NCBI RefSeq assembly: GCF_008757455.1
Contig: NZ_VCMV01000071.1
Span: forward strand, 104,786-168,785
DNA length: 64,000 nucleotides
Reading direction: 5' to 3'
DNA from: Microvirga brassicacearum
Lineage (GTDB): Bacteria; Pseudomonadota; Alphaproteobacteria; Rhizobiales; Beijerinckiaceae
The notes beneath the pieces are model-generated. The model saw only the letters and a program-made list of their open reading frames with translations. It was not told where the DNA came from and did not search any database. A program made the translations under genes and the position numbers. Shown here piece after piece: positions 19,065 to 27,581 of this stretch; positions within the stretch are counted from its first letter, which is position 1, and the number at the start of each line of letters is the position of its first letter.

Positions 19065-19337
19065 GGAGAGGTCGAGCGAAGCGAGGGTGAGGGGGTGAGA
19101 CCTTTCCGGACAGCGCGCAACCCCTCACCCGGACCTGCGGTCCGACCTCTCCCACGGGAGAGGTGAAGAGCAGCGCCCCCACCTCTCTCCAGCGGGGAGA
19201 GGTCGAGCGAAGCGAGGGTGAGGGGATGAGACCTTTCCGGACAGCGCGCACCCCTCACCCGGACCTGCGGTCCGACCTCTCCCACGGGAGAGGTGAAGGG
19301 CGGCGCCCCCCACCTCTCCTATGGGAGAGGCGAAAGG
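19052..19337 (+). repeat. Tandem palindromic dispersed-repeat cluster
   Basis: Two near-identical units of about 130 bases (from 19052 and 19180) and a third partial one (from 19311). Each unit has an outer inverted repeat ACCTCTCC...GGAGAGGT, a CGAGCGAAGCGAGGGTGAGG block, GACCTTTCCGGACAGCGCGC, then CCCCTCACCCGGACCTGCGG and another ACCTCTCCC...GGGAGAGGT palindrome. The blocks GGGTGAGGGG and CCCCTCACCC also pair. It fills the space between the convergent HAD and gcvPB genes and reads as a non-coding intergenic repeat family. It is not a CRISPR: units are long, internally palindromic and adjoin without spacers. Confidence 0.85.
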
Positions 19338-19359
19338 CGTAGAGCCGAAGTCCAAAGAA

Positions 19360-19382
19360 ATGGCCGGGACGAGCCCGGCCAT
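19360..19382 (-). terminator. Terminator of the glycine-cleavage operon
   Basis: Perfect 9-bp stem ATGGCCGGG / CCCGGCCAT with a 5-base loop, 26 bases after the gcvPB stop. On the minus strand it is followed by TTCTTT. Confidence 0.65.
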
Positions 19383-19408
19383 CACACGCTTTACAAAGCT
19401 TGAAAGCC

Positions 19409-20977
19409 CTATTCCGCGGCCTCGGCGAACGGCGCGGGCTTTGTCCATTTGAGCACCGGGGTGCGGGCCGCGCGGGTCTCGTCGAGACGCCGGCGGGGCG
19501 CGTGATAAGGGGCGCCGCTGAAGCGCTCGGTCTCGCCCTTTTTCGCCGACATGGCGAGATCGCGCAGCGCCGCGATGAAGAGATCGAGCGAGGCCTTCGA
19601 TTCGGATTCCGTCGGCTCGATCAGCATCGCACCGTGAACGACGAGCGGGAAATACATCGTCATCGGATGATAGCCCTCATCGATCATCGCCTTGGCAAAA
19701 TCGAGCGTAGTGACGCCGGTATCCTTCAGCCACGCATCGTCGAACAATACCTCGTGCATGCAGGGCTTGTCGCCGAATGGCTGCGAGAACAAATCGGCCA
19801 GGCTCGCGCGAATGTAATTGGCATTCAGCACCGCATCCTCGGAGGCCTGCTTCATGCCGTCCGAACCGTGCGACAGCATATAGGTCAGCGCGCGCACATA
19901 CATGCCCATCTGACCGTGGAACGCGGTCATGCGTCCGAACGGCTGCTCAGTCGCATCCTTCGCCTGCTCGACCAGCGTCAGCACGCCATTCTCCGCAGTG
20001 ATGAACGGCACCGGCGCGAAGGGCGCGAGCCGCGCCGACAAAACCACCGGTCCGGAGCCGGGACCGCCGCCGCCATGGGGCGTCGAGAAGGTCTTGTGCA
20101 GGTTGATGTGCATGGCGTCGATGCCAAGATCACCCGGCCGCGCCTTACCCACGATGGCGTTGAAGTTGGCGCCATCGCAGTAGAAATACGCGCCCGCGTC
20201 ATGGATCGCCTTGGCGATTTCCACCACCTGGTTCTCGAACAACCCGCAGGTGTTGGGGTTGGTCAGCATGATCGCCGCGACGTCCGGGCCGAGCAGCTTC
20301 TTGACGTCGTCCACATGCACCCAGCCATCGTCGCGCGCCGGCACGGGACGCACCGTGAAGCCGATCAAGGCGGCGGTCGCCGGGTTGGTGCCATGAGCCG
20401 AATCGGGCACCAGCACCACGTTCCGGGTTTTGCCCTCACCCTTCGCCTCGATAGCGGCCTTGATGGCCATCATGCCGCAAAGCTCGCCGTGGGCGCCGGC
20501 TTTCGGTGACAGCGCGACTGTGGTCGTGTTGGTGAGCGTCACCAGATAACGCGACAATTCGTCCATCACTTCAAGCGCACCGCGGACGGTCGAGACCGGC
20601 TGCAGCGGATGCACGTCCGAGAAGCCGGGCAATCTGGCCATGCGCTCGTTGAGGCGCGCATTGTGCTTCATGGTGCAGGAGCCGAGCGGGAACAGGCCGG
20701 TATCGATGCCGTAATTCATCTGGCTGAGGCGCACGTAATGGCGCATCGCCTCGGGCTCTGAAAGCCCCGGCAGGCCGATCGCTTCCTTGCGCTCGAGCCC
20801 CCCGAGACGCGGCGTGAAGGCTTCCGGCTCGTCGAGATCGACACCGGTCGTCTCATGGTGGCCGATCTCGAAGATCAGTGGCTCGATCTGCGCCAGCGCC
20901 TTGTTGCCGGTGAAGGTCGGATGCGCGTTGGTGCCGGCTTCTCCAGCCGCGGTGGGACGTCCCTGACGGTTCAACAT
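19409..20977 (-). CDS. gcvPB: Glycine dehydrogenase (decarboxylating) subunit 2
   Basis: C-terminal half of the P-protein of the glycine cleavage system, a separate polypeptide of 522 residues. It holds the pyridoxal-phosphate lysine in HINLHKTFSTPHGGGGPG near residue 295. Other family blocks seen are GSCTMKHNARLNE, SAHGTNPA and the CDGANFNAIVG segment. Together with subunit 1 it decarboxylates glycine and loads the aminomethyl group onto GcvH. The start ATG at 20977 overlaps the gcvPA stop by one base (TGATG); a GTG directly before it is an alternative. It is the last gene of the operon. Confidence 0.96.
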   Translation of the reverse strand: MLNRQGRPTAAGEAGTNAHPTFTGNKALAQIEPLIFEIGHHETTGVDLDEPEAFTPRLGGLERKEAIGLPGLSEPEAMRHYVRLSQMNYGIDTGLFPLGSCTMKHNARLNERMARLPGFSDVHPLQPVSTVRGALEVMDELSRYLVTLTNTTTVALSPKAGAHGELCGMMAIKAAIEAKGEGKTRNVVLVPDSAHGTNPATAALIGFTVRPVPARDDGWVHVDDVKKLLGPDVAAIMLTNPNTCGLFENQVVEIAKAIHDAGAYFYCDGANFNAIVGKARPGDLGIDAMHINLHKTFSTPHGGGGPGSGPVVLSARLAPFAPVPFITAENGVLTLVEQAKDATEQPFGRMTAFHGQMGMYVRALTYMLSHGSDGMKQASEDAVLNANYIRASLADLFSQPFGDKPCMHEVLFDDAWLKDTGVTTLDFAKAMIDEGYHPMTMYFPLVVHGAMLIEPTESESKASLDLFIAALRDLAMSAKKGETERFSGAPYHAPRRRLDETRAARTPVLKWTKPAPFAEAAE

Positions 20978-22317
20978 CACAGAACCTCCTTCAAGGCGGC
21001 CACAAAGGCCGCGCGGTCATCATCGGTGTTCACTTCGGTCGAGGCGACGAGCAGCAGGCGGTCGAGGCCCGCACCCGGCAGCAGGCGCGAAACAGGCACG
21101 CCCGCGAGCACGCCCTTCTCGGCCAGGCGTTCGACCACTTCGGCGGCGGGCTTTGCGAGCATTACGGTGAATTCGTTGAAGAAGGTCTGGTTGAGAACCT
21201 CGACGCCCTTCACGCCCGCGAGCTGATCCGCAAGTTTCACGGCGTTCGCATGGTTGATGCGTGCGAGGCGCTTGAGACCGGCTTCGCCGAGCAGCGTCAT
21301 GTGAATGGTGAATGCGAGGCAGCACAGGCCCGAATTGGTGCAGATGTTCGACGTCGCCTTGTCGCGGCGGATGTGCTGCTCGCGCGTCGAGAGCGTCAGC
21401 ACGAAACCTCGATTGCCGTCGGCATCGGCGGTTTCACCGCACAGCCGTCCCGGCATCTGACGAACGTATTTCGACTGCGTGGCGAAGAGACCCACATAGG
21501 GGCCGCCGAAATTCAGCGCGTTGCCGATCGACTGGCCTTCGCCGACCACGATATCCGCCCCCATGCTGCCGGGCGATTGCAGCAGGCCGAGCGACATCAC
21601 TTCGGTGAACACGGCGATGAGCAGCGCGCCATGCTGGTGCGCCTTGTCGGCGATGGCTTTGAGATCGCGCACGTTGCCGAATACGTCCGGTGTCTGCACG
21701 ACCACGCACGACACGCTGTCGTCGATGCTGGCGAGCAGGTCCTCGGTCGCGGAAACGTCGGGTGCAAGCGCCACCACATCATCGCTCGCCATCTTGGAGA
21801 GCGTCTGGACCACGTCCACGTAATGCGGGTGCAGGCCGCCCGACAGCACCGCCTTGCGGCGCTTGGTGACGCGATGCGCCATCAGCACCGCCTCGCCGGT
21901 GCCGGTCGAGCCGTCATACATCGAGGCATTCGCCACATCCATGCCGGTAAGCGCTGCCACCTGCGTCTGGAACTCGAACAGATATTGCAGCGTGCCTTGG
22001 GCGATTTCCGGCTGATACGGCGTGTAGCTCGTCAGGAATTCCGAACGCTGGATCAGGTGATCGACGGTTGCCGGAACATGATGCTTGTACGCGCCCGCGC
22101 CGACGAAGAACGGCACCGACGATGCCGGCACATTCTTCGCCGCCATCCGCGACATGATGCGCTCGACCTCCAGTTCACCCTTGCGGCGTGGCAGATCCAG
22201 CGGCGCCTTCAGCAGTACGTTACTGGGAATATCGGCGAACAGGTCGTCGACTGTGTTGACGCCGATGCGTGCGAGCATCTCGCCGCGATCGGTGTCGGTC
22301 AGGGGAAGATAGCGCAT
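20977..22317 (-). CDS. gcvPA: Glycine dehydrogenase (decarboxylating) subunit 1
   Basis: N-terminal half of the split glycine decarboxylase (446 aa). Family segments include [19 protein letters not shown] at the start, [37 protein letters not shown] residues and [13 protein letters not shown]. It forms the heterotetramer with GcvPB. Translation is coupled to gcvPB by a one-base overlap. It follows the OsmC gene by 12 bases on the same strand. Confidence 0.96.
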   Translation of the reverse strand: MRYLPLTDTDRGEMLARIGVNTVDDLFADIPSNVLLKAPLDLPRRKGELEVERIMSRMAAKNVPASSVPFFVGAGAYKHHVPATVDHLIQRSEFLTSYTPYQPEIAQGTLQYLFEFQTQVAALTGMDVANASMYDGSTGTGEAVLMAHRVTKRRKAVLSGGLHPHYVDVVQTLSKMASDDVVALAPDVSATEDLLASIDDSVSCVVVQTPDVFGNVRDLKAIADKAHQHGALLIAVFTEVMSLGLLQSPGSMGADIVVGEGQSIGNALNFGGPYVGLFATQSKYVRQMPGRLCGETADADGNRGFVLTLSTREQHIRRDKATSNICTNSGLCCLAFTIHMTLLGEAGLKRLARINHANAVKLADQLAGVKGVEVLNQTFFNEFTVMLAKPAAEVVERLAEKGVLAGVPVSRLLPGAGLDRLLLVASTEVNTDDDRAAFVAALKEVL

Positions 22318-22329
22318 GCGCGAAAACCC

Positions 22330-22803
22330 TTAGTGCGAAGGAAGGCCCGCCACGACAATTTCCGTCAGTACGGAATTGGCGATGAAACATTCCTGGTGAG
22401 AGAGATGATGAAGATCGGCAATCTGTTCGGGCGTCGGGATCTTTTCGCCGGAGAATTCGATGACGGGATCGAGGGTGACCTTCGAGACGTACAGCTTGCC
22501 GCCATCGTTCTTCGTCATCAGTCCCAAGGCCTTGTCCTCATAGCGATCCACCACGAACCTCTTCTTCGCCGCGATGGAGAGAAACGTCAGCATGTGGCAG
22601 CTCGAAATCGCCGCCACGAAGGCTTCTTCGGGATCGACCGCGTTCTCGAGCGAGTAAGGCAACGGCACGACGGACGGCGATGCCGAAGCCGGGACCTCGA
22701 TGCCGCCATCGAAGCTCCAAACATGACCACGGGTGTAGCGGCCGTCGGAGAAGCTCTCGCCGTTGCGCGCCCAACGAATCGTAGCCCGGTATTCGTGCGT
22801 CAT
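22330..22803 (-). CDS. OsmC-family peroxidase-like protein
   Basis: OsmC/Ohr-fold protein of 157 residues, a family of thiol-dependent peroxidases that detoxify organic hydroperoxides. Two conserved cysteines are seen: AAISSCHMLTFLSIAAKK near residue 68 and LSHQECFIANSVL near residue 138, as in active members. It sits inside the gcv operon, 12 bases before gcvPA and 13 bases after gcvH, so it is almost certainly co-transcribed and under the glycine riboswitch. Such an insertion is unusual for gcv operons in general; the link to glycine catabolism or folate/lipoyl protection is inference. Confidence 0.9.
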   Translation of the reverse strand: MTHEYRATIRWARNGESFSDGRYTRGHVWSFDGGIEVPASASPSVVPLPYSLENAVDPEEAFVAAISSCHMLTFLSIAAKKRFVVDRYEDKALGLMTKNDGGKLYVSKVTLDPVIEFSGEKIPTPEQIADLHHLSHQECFIANSVLTEIVVAGLPSH

Positions 22804-22816
22804 CGCCGTCAGGTCC

Positions 22817-23191
22817 TTACGAAATGGATTTCACGAATTCCTGGTATTGTTCCTCGGTCATCAGCGCGTCGAGTTCGCTTGCGTCCTTGACCTTGAGTTT
22901 CAGGAACCAGCCGCGACCGGCCGGATCTTCGTTGACGGTGCCGGGGGTCGCTTCGAGTTCGCCGTTGACCTCGACCACCTCGCCGGAGACCGGCGCATAA
23001 ATCTCGCTTGCGGCCTTCACGCTCTCGACGACGGCGGCTTCCGCCCCCTTCGCCAGCGATTTGCCGATGCTCGGCAGCTCCACATAAACGACGTCGCCGA
23101 GCTGCGCCTGCGCGTAATCCGAAATGCCGACGATCCCGGTATCGCCCTCGAGGCGGATGTATTCATGGTCTTTGGTGTAGCGCGTGGTCAT
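22817..23191 (-). CDS. gcvH: Glycine cleavage system H protein
   Basis: Lipoyl carrier (124 aa) that moves the aminomethyl group between P, T and L proteins. It has the lipoylation lysine in the ESVKAASEIYAPVSGEVVEVN-type region (about residue 60) and the conserved YTKDHEYIRLEGDTGIVGIS start. Located between gcvT (19 bases upstream) and osmC. Confidence 0.97.
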   Translation of the reverse strand: MTTRYTKDHEYIRLEGDTGIVGISDYAQAQLGDVVYVELPSIGKSLAKGAEAAVVESVKAASEIYAPVSGEVVEVNGELEATPGTVNEDPAGRGWFLKLKVKDASELDALMTEEQYQEFVKSIS

Positions 23192-23210
23192 GTTCTGTTT
23201 CCCTCAGGGT

Positions 23211-24359
23211 TTAGCGCTTGTAGCGGTGTGGTGCGAAAGGCATGGCGGCGACCTTGGCCGGCATCGGCTTGCCGCGAACGACAAGATGGAGATCGGTGCC
23301 GACAGAGGACACATCCCGCGAAACGTAGCCCATCGCCACCGGACCGTTGACAGTGGGACCGAATCCGCCCGACGTCACGATGCCGACTTCCCGCCCATCC
23401 GGTGTGGCGATGATCGCCCCTTCGCGAGCCGGCGCCCGACCCTCGGGCTTCAGGCCGACGCGAACGCGGGAGGGGCCGTCCTTGATTTCCTGCTGGATCC
23501 GCGCGGCGCCCGGAAAGCCGCCTTCCTCGCGGCGGCGCTTCTGGATGGACCAGATCAGGCCGGCTTCGATGGGCGACGTGGTGGGGTCGATATCGTGACC
23601 GTAAAGGCAAAGGCCGGCCTCGAGGCGGAGCGAATCGCGCGCGCCGAGGCCAATGGGCTTGACCTCCGAGTCCGCGAGGATGGCGCGCCAGAGTTCGGCA
23701 GCCTTGTCGGCCGGAACGGAAATCTCGAAGCCGTCTTCGCCGGTGTAGCCGGATCGGGAAACGTGGCAATCGAGGCCCGCCACCTTCATCGTCCGGGCCG
23801 CCATGAAGGTCATGCCGGCCGTTTCCGGCGCGAGCTTGGCCATCACCTCGACCGCCTTCGGCCCCTGCAGCGCAATCAGCGCGCGGTCGTCAAGGCGCTT
23901 CAGCGTGACGCCGTTCGGCAGGTGAGCCTGGATGTGGGCGTAGTCCGCATCCTTCATCGAGGCGTTGACCACCAGCATCAAGCGGCCGGAATCGCCCTCG
24001 TCCGCCGAGCGGCTGACCATCAGGTCGTCGAGAATGCCGCCCTTGTCGTCGAGAAGCTGCGAATAGCGCTGCTGGCCCGGCTTGAGGTTGAGAATGTCTG
24101 CGGGAATCAAGGTTTCCAGCGCCCGCGCTACCGTCTCATGGCTCTTGTCCTCGGCGATGAGGAGGGCCTGTCCCATATGGGAGACGTCGAACAAACCCGC
24201 ATGCTCGCGGGTCCAGTTATGCTCGGTCAGAATGCCGGTGGGGTACTGGACCGGCATGTCGTAGCCGGCGAACGGCACCATGCGCGCACCAACGGCGACG
24301 TGCTCGGCATGCAGCGGGGTCTTAAGGAGCGTCTCGTCGGCGTGGACTGGCTCAGCCAT
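23211..24359 (-). CDS. gcvT: Glycine cleavage system aminomethyltransferase (T protein)
   Basis: Transfers the one-carbon unit from aminomethyl-GcvH to tetrahydrofolate, releasing ammonia (382 aa). Family motifs are VPFAGYDMPVQYPTG, the DVSHMGQ segment and GYTGEDGFEISVP; the catalytic aspartate family region is HNWTREHAGLFDVSHM. The ATG at 24359 has GAGGG about six bases upstream and was preferred to a TTG four codons earlier. It is the first gene of the leftward gcvT-gcvH-osmC-gcvPA-gcvPB operon and lies 50 bases downstream of the tandem glycine riboswitch. Confidence 0.96.
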   Translation of the reverse strand: MAEPVHADETLLKTPLHAEHVAVGARMVPFAGYDMPVQYPTGILTEHNWTREHAGLFDVSHMGQALLIAEDKSHETVARALETLIPADILNLKPGQQRYSQLLDDKGGILDDLMVSRSADEGDSGRLMLVVNASMKDADYAHIQAHLPNGVTLKRLDDRALIALQGPKAVEVMAKLAPETAGMTFMAARTMKVAGLDCHVSRSGYTGEDGFEISVPADKAAELWRAILADSEVKPIGLGARDSLRLEAGLCLYGHDIDPTTSPIEAGLIWSIQKRRREEGGFPGAARIQQEIKDGPSRVRVGLKPEGRAPAREGAIIATPDGREVGIVTSGGFGPTVNGPVAMGYVSRDVSSVGTDLHLVVRGKPMPAKVAAMPFAPHRYKR

Positions 24360-24385
24360 GGAATCCCTCAAAAGGCGCGTTTCAT

Positions 24386-24403
24386 CGGGCCTTCAAAGAC
24401 CCG
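24386..24403 (-). other. Hairpin between glycine riboswitch and gcvT start
   Basis: CGGGTCTT-TG-AAGGCCCG, an 8-bp stem with one G-U pair, lying between aptamer II and the gcvT ribosome site. It could belong to the expression platform. There is no T-tract, so control of translation or of an alternative fold is more likely than simple termination. Confidence 0.4.
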
Positions 24404-24410
24404 TGCTTAC

Positions 24411-24606
24411 GCCCCCTCTGTCCCATGACCTGAGAGATTTCCCCCACCGCCAAGAAGCGGCAAGGTTACGCCCGTCGGTGGGCGACGTTACCAACGTCGC
24501 CGCTTTCCAGAGTGCCAGCTCCCCGCGGTCCTTTTGCCTGAGCGTTTCCGGGGCGGTTGCGCCTTCGGCGCCGGGCTCGAAGCCCGGTCTCTTCCGCGGG
24601 GATCAG
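24411..24606 (-). ncRNA. Tandem glycine riboswitch
   Basis: Leader of the gcv operon. Reading 5' to 3' on the minus strand, the first aptamer contains GCGGAAGAGACC, a GCCGAAGG loop, the signature CGGAAACGCTCAGGCAAAAG and GGACCGCGGGG (about 24606-24520). After a short linker the second aptamer shows CTCTGGAAAGCG, the CCACCGACGGGCG segment, GGGGGAAATCTCTCAGG and CATGGGACAGAGGGG (about 24512-24411). These are the conserved blocks of the two-aptamer gcvT-type riboswitch, which switches on glycine cleavage genes when glycine is plentiful. A possible -35 TTGACA lies at 24645-24640, without a clear -10. Confidence 0.92.
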
Positions 24607-24772
24607 CGGCTGACAACCTCTGGCGAGGAATCGCCGTTCTGTCAATCAAACAGGCGGCCGCAAGCGGCCTTCACTTCACAATTGACGGCCCTATCCCCAA
24701 GCCTCATGCTAACGGCCCATTTCACAGAAGGGGAGAAACGCGGCCTGATGCGGTCGGCAGCTCCTGAGATCG

Positions 24773-26080
24773 TTGTTCGAACTCATTGTCGCTATCTGCC
24801 TCATCGCCCTCAACGGCGTTTTTGCCCTGTCTGAACTTGCCGTCGTTTCCGCCCGCCGCCCCCGTCTCAAAGCCATGGCCGAAAAAGGCCGTCCAGGCGC
24901 CAGAATCGCCCTGAAGCTGATGGAGGATTCCGGGCGTTTTCTCTCGACGGTGCAGATCGGCATCACCCTCGTGGGCATTCTGGCGGGCGCGTTCTCGGGC
25001 GCGGCCCTCGGCGCCCGGCTTACGCAGGTTCTGGCGGAGAACGGCGTGCCGCCAGGGGCCTCCGAGCCATTGGGCTTCGGCATCGTCATCGGCCTCATCA
25101 CGTTCTTTTCCATCGTGATCGGCGAGTTGGTGCCCAAGCAATTCGCCTTGCGCAACCCTGAGACCGTCGCCTGCGCGGTCGCACCCCTGATGATGCTCAT
25201 CTCGAAGATCGCCGCCCCCGCGATCTGGCTCCTTAACACCTCGACACGGCTGATTTTCCGTCTCTTCGGATCAGGCTCCGAGGGCGACAATACCGTAACG
25301 GAAGAAGAGCTCAGGATGCTCGTCGGCGAGGCTGAGAGCGCCGGCGTGATCGAGGAAGAGGAGCGGCGCATGATCGGCGGCGTGCTGCGACTCGGCGACC
25401 GGCAGGTGCGGGCCCTCATGACCCCCCGGACCGACGTGGACTGGATCGATCTTGCCGACGATGAGGATATGATCCGCGATCTCCTGATCACCACCCCTCA
25501 CTCTCGCCTGCCGGTCAGCGAGGGTGATGCCGACAACATGATCGGCGTGGTCCAGTCGCGGGAGCTCCTGGCGGCAATCCTGTCCGGCGAGCCGCTCGAT
25601 GTGCGCAAGCACGTGCGCGTCGCGCCCGTGATCCCCGACACCCTCTACGCGCTGGACGCCCTCTCGTTGCTCCGCGACGCCGAGGTCCCGATGGCGCTCG
25701 TGCATGACGAATATGGCCATTTCGAAGGTGTCGTGACGCCGGCCGACGCGCTTGAGTCGATTGTCGGGGCCTTCCGCTCCGACGCCGAGACGCCGGAGCC
25801 GGATGCGGTGCGCCGCGAGGACGGCTCCTGGTTGCTCGCCGGCTCCATGCCGGTGGACGAGATGGAGGAAATCATCGGCATCTCGCTGCCCGAGAATCGC
25901 AGCTATCACACCGTCGGCGGCCTCGTGATCAGCGAGCTTCAGCATCTGCCCGTCGAAGGCGAGCATGTGGACGCCTTCGGCTGGCGATTTGAGGTCATCG
26001 ACCTTGACGGACGTCGGATCGACAAGATTCTCGCCTCATCGCAGCTTCAGAGAGCAGGCTCGGCGCCCCCTCGGCCGTAG
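24773..26080 (+). CDS. CNNM/CorC-type hemolysin-family membrane protein (DUF21, CBS pair)
   Basis: Inner-membrane protein of 435 residues, of the family linked to Mg2+/Co2+ export or homeostasis and long annotated as hemolysin. It has an N-terminal DUF21 transmembrane domain with four hydrophobic stretches (about 1-180, starting LIVAICLIALNGVFALSELAVVS is its first helix region), a cytoplasmic CBS-domain pair (about 205-325, with RALMTPRTDVDWIDL) and a CorC/HlyC C-terminal domain (about 345-425). The start is TTG at 24773, where conservation begins. It is divergent from the gcv operon, separated by the riboswitch region. Confidence 0.88.
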   Translation: MFELIVAICLIALNGVFALSELAVVSARRPRLKAMAEKGRPGARIALKLMEDSGRFLSTVQIGITLVGILAGAFSGAALGARLTQVLAENGVPPGASEPLGFGIVIGLITFFSIVIGELVPKQFALRNPETVACAVAPLMMLISKIAAPAIWLLNTSTRLIFRLFGSGSEGDNTVTEEELRMLVGEAESAGVIEEEERRMIGGVLRLGDRQVRALMTPRTDVDWIDLADDEDMIRDLLITTPHSRLPVSEGDADNMIGVVQSRELLAAILSGEPLDVRKHVRVAPVIPDTLYALDALSLLRDAEVPMALVHDEYGHFEGVVTPADALESIVGAFRSDAETPEPDAVRREDGSWLLAGSMPVDEMEEIIGISLPENRSYHTVGGLVISELQHLPVEGEHVDAFGWRFEVIDLDGRRIDKILASSQLQRAGSAPPRP

Positions 26081-26110
26081 GAGGGGCGACGCCGCCGCGG
26101 AGGGCTTGGT

Positions 26111-26701
26111 CTAGCCGCGGGTCCGCCGGCCGGAAACGGGGCCGCTGCCGCCGAGGCCGACTTCGATCTCGAAACTGCTGGCGTCCCGCGCCGGCACGAG
26201 GATGCCCTCCTCGACGACCGAGAACGTCCCCTGGGATTCGCCGGGCGGGATCGTGACGCTCAATCGACGCGAGCGGTTGGCGATGACGGTCGAACCGCTC
26301 TTCACCGCGATATGGACCGGCACGTCATAGCGCCCCGGAGACCCGCCGGCACCGAGGAGCGCGCGACCCTCGACGCCGATCTTGACGATGGTCGAGCCGT
26401 CGGGGTTTCCGACGCATTCGCGGGCGATCTGGCCGAGCGCGATCTGGCTGCGCAAGGCGCCTTGTTCACCGACGCGACCGCCCGCAAAGGCCTGGATCGA
26501 TGATCCGCCCTCGGCGATCTCGACGGACGGGCAATAGACGTCCTCGATGGCGGTCTTGGCCGGCGGCGGCACGGTGGGACCGGCGAACAGGAGCGCGTTG
26601 CCGAGGCTCGATCCACCGGCGCCCGGTGCACCGCATCCCGCGAGCGCCGAGACGCCCAGAAGGGCGAGCGCCCAACCTGCCTTGCGGCTCAATCCACCCA
26701 T
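26111..26701 (-). CDS. Putative lipoprotein of unknown function
   Basis: A 196-residue protein with a lipoprotein signal peptide: a basic SRKAG start, a hydrophobic core (WALALLGVSALAG) and the lipobox LAGC at about residues 20-23. The mature part has a Gly/Pro linker, then beta-rich sequence containing two further cysteines (DVYCPSVEI and ARECVG) and a C-terminal immunoglobulin-like strand pattern. I do not recognise a characterised family beyond a conserved hypothetical of Hyphomicrobiales. The ATG at 26701 has GGGGGA six bases upstream. It is convergent with the CNNM gene and follows the IalB gene by 33 bases, suggesting a two-gene unit for envelope proteins. Confidence 0.72.
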   Translation of the reverse strand: MGGLSRKAGWALALLGVSALAGCGAPGAGGSSLGNALLFAGPTVPPPAKTAIEDVYCPSVEIAEGGSSIQAFAGGRVGEQGALRSQIALGQIARECVGNPDGSTIVKIGVEGRALLGAGGSPGRYDVPVHIAVKSGSTVIANRSRRLSVTIPPGESQGTFSVVEEGILVPARDASSFEIEVGLGGSGPVSGRRTRG

Positions 26702-26734
26702 GATGTCCCCCAAATCCTGATAAGTGACGGTGCT

Positions 26735-27247
26735 TTAAGGCAGAGCCTCGAACCCGGCCGCGAAGCCGTTCAGCGAGACCGGAATTCCGATGCCTTCTTC
26801 GGGCGTCTGGAACACGATGAAAGTCGCGGTCTTGCCGGACTTCATCTGATTGATCAGGTTGTCCTCCATCACCACTTCGGCGACGCAGCCCGTCGTCAGG
26901 CAGCGGACGAAACCGGCGCGGCCGATATCGGCCTCATCGATTTTCAGGCCGAGACCCGACGGCAGCAGAATACCAAGCGGCGCGACGATGCGCAGGAGAC
27001 GGCTTTTGCCGTCCGCAGTTTTCAACACGATTATCACGAGCGTGATGTTGGGCCGGTCTTCGGCCGCCACGTTCTGCACGAGGGCGCATTGCTCGGTCGT
27101 CGCCCCGGCCGGCGTCTCGCAGCGCATCTGCCAGTCGCCGAAGGTGTTCTTGACCATTCCCTGGGCGCCGGCGGCACCGGCGGCCATCGCGGCGGAGAGA
27201 CCCATCATTGCTGCCAGCGCGCAGCGAACCCATCGTGACCTGCCCAT
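26735..27247 (-). CDS. Invasion-associated locus B family protein, secreted
   Basis: IalB-family periplasmic or outer-surface protein, 170 residues. A signal peptide is clear (SRWVRCALAAMMGLSAAMA, cleavage after GAAGAQ). The mature protein starts with KNTFGDWQMRCET, the family hallmark, and has conserved cysteines (RCETP, EQCALVQ, VRCLTTGCVAEV) likely forming disulfides. Named for a Bartonella erythrocyte-invasion protein, but the family is common in free-living Hyphomicrobiales, so no virulence role is implied. GGAGG lies five bases before the ATG. Confidence 0.9.
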   Translation of the reverse strand: MGRSRWVRCALAAMMGLSAAMAAGAAGAQGMVKNTFGDWQMRCETPAGATTEQCALVQNVAAEDRPNITLVIIVLKTADGKSRLLRIVAPLGILLPSGLGLKIDEADIGRAGFVRCLTTGCVAEVVMEDNLINQMKSGKTATFIVFQTPEEGIGIPVSLNGFAAGFEALP

Positions 27248-27581
27248 AGGCACCTCCGTTTGCGAGCCCCGCAGACGATTTCTGCAAGGGGCGGCGGCCT
27301 AATAGCCGAACCGATCCATCTTTGGACCGTTCGGACCATGGCTGGGGCGGCGATGTCAAGCGAGAGCGGCGCAGCTTCTCGTCGAAATGGCTTTTTGGCC
27401 GTTATGACGCATAAATTGCGACGCTTGCACCGTTGCGCTCCTGCGCGTCCTGTGGTCATAGACGCTGGATGAAGGTGATGGCGTAAGGCTGGGCACCGCT
27501 TTTTGCGCGCGCTTGTCCCGTCCATCCCGATGGTTTCGTGGCCGCTCATCGGCCACTCTATCTAGGAGCTTTGGAACACCG
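27248..27581. promoter_or_regulatory. Divergent intergenic region, ialB / coxB
   Basis: 334 bases between the divergent ialB and coxB genes, holding the promoters of both. A perfect inverted repeat GTGGCCG-CTCAT-CGGCCAC lies at 27538-27556, just upstream of coxB, and may be an operator or leader hairpin. Short open frames here lack coding character. No further structure was seen. Confidence 0.5.

Noticed and set aside
19052..19337. CRISPR-like repetition
   Set aside because: Units are about 130 bases, internally palindromic and directly adjoining, with no spacers and no cas genes.
19400..22890. Two long plus-strand open frames opposite gcvPB and gcvPA/osmC
   Set aside because: Shadow frames of the gcv genes with biased composition and no family features.
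26062..26091. Hairpin between the convergent CNNM and lipoprotein genes
   Set aside because: The GC-rich arms pair poorly on inspection and no T-tract follows.
27260..27472. 70-codon frame in the ialB/coxB gap
   Set aside because: No ribosome site, no coding-like third-position bias and no homologous pattern.
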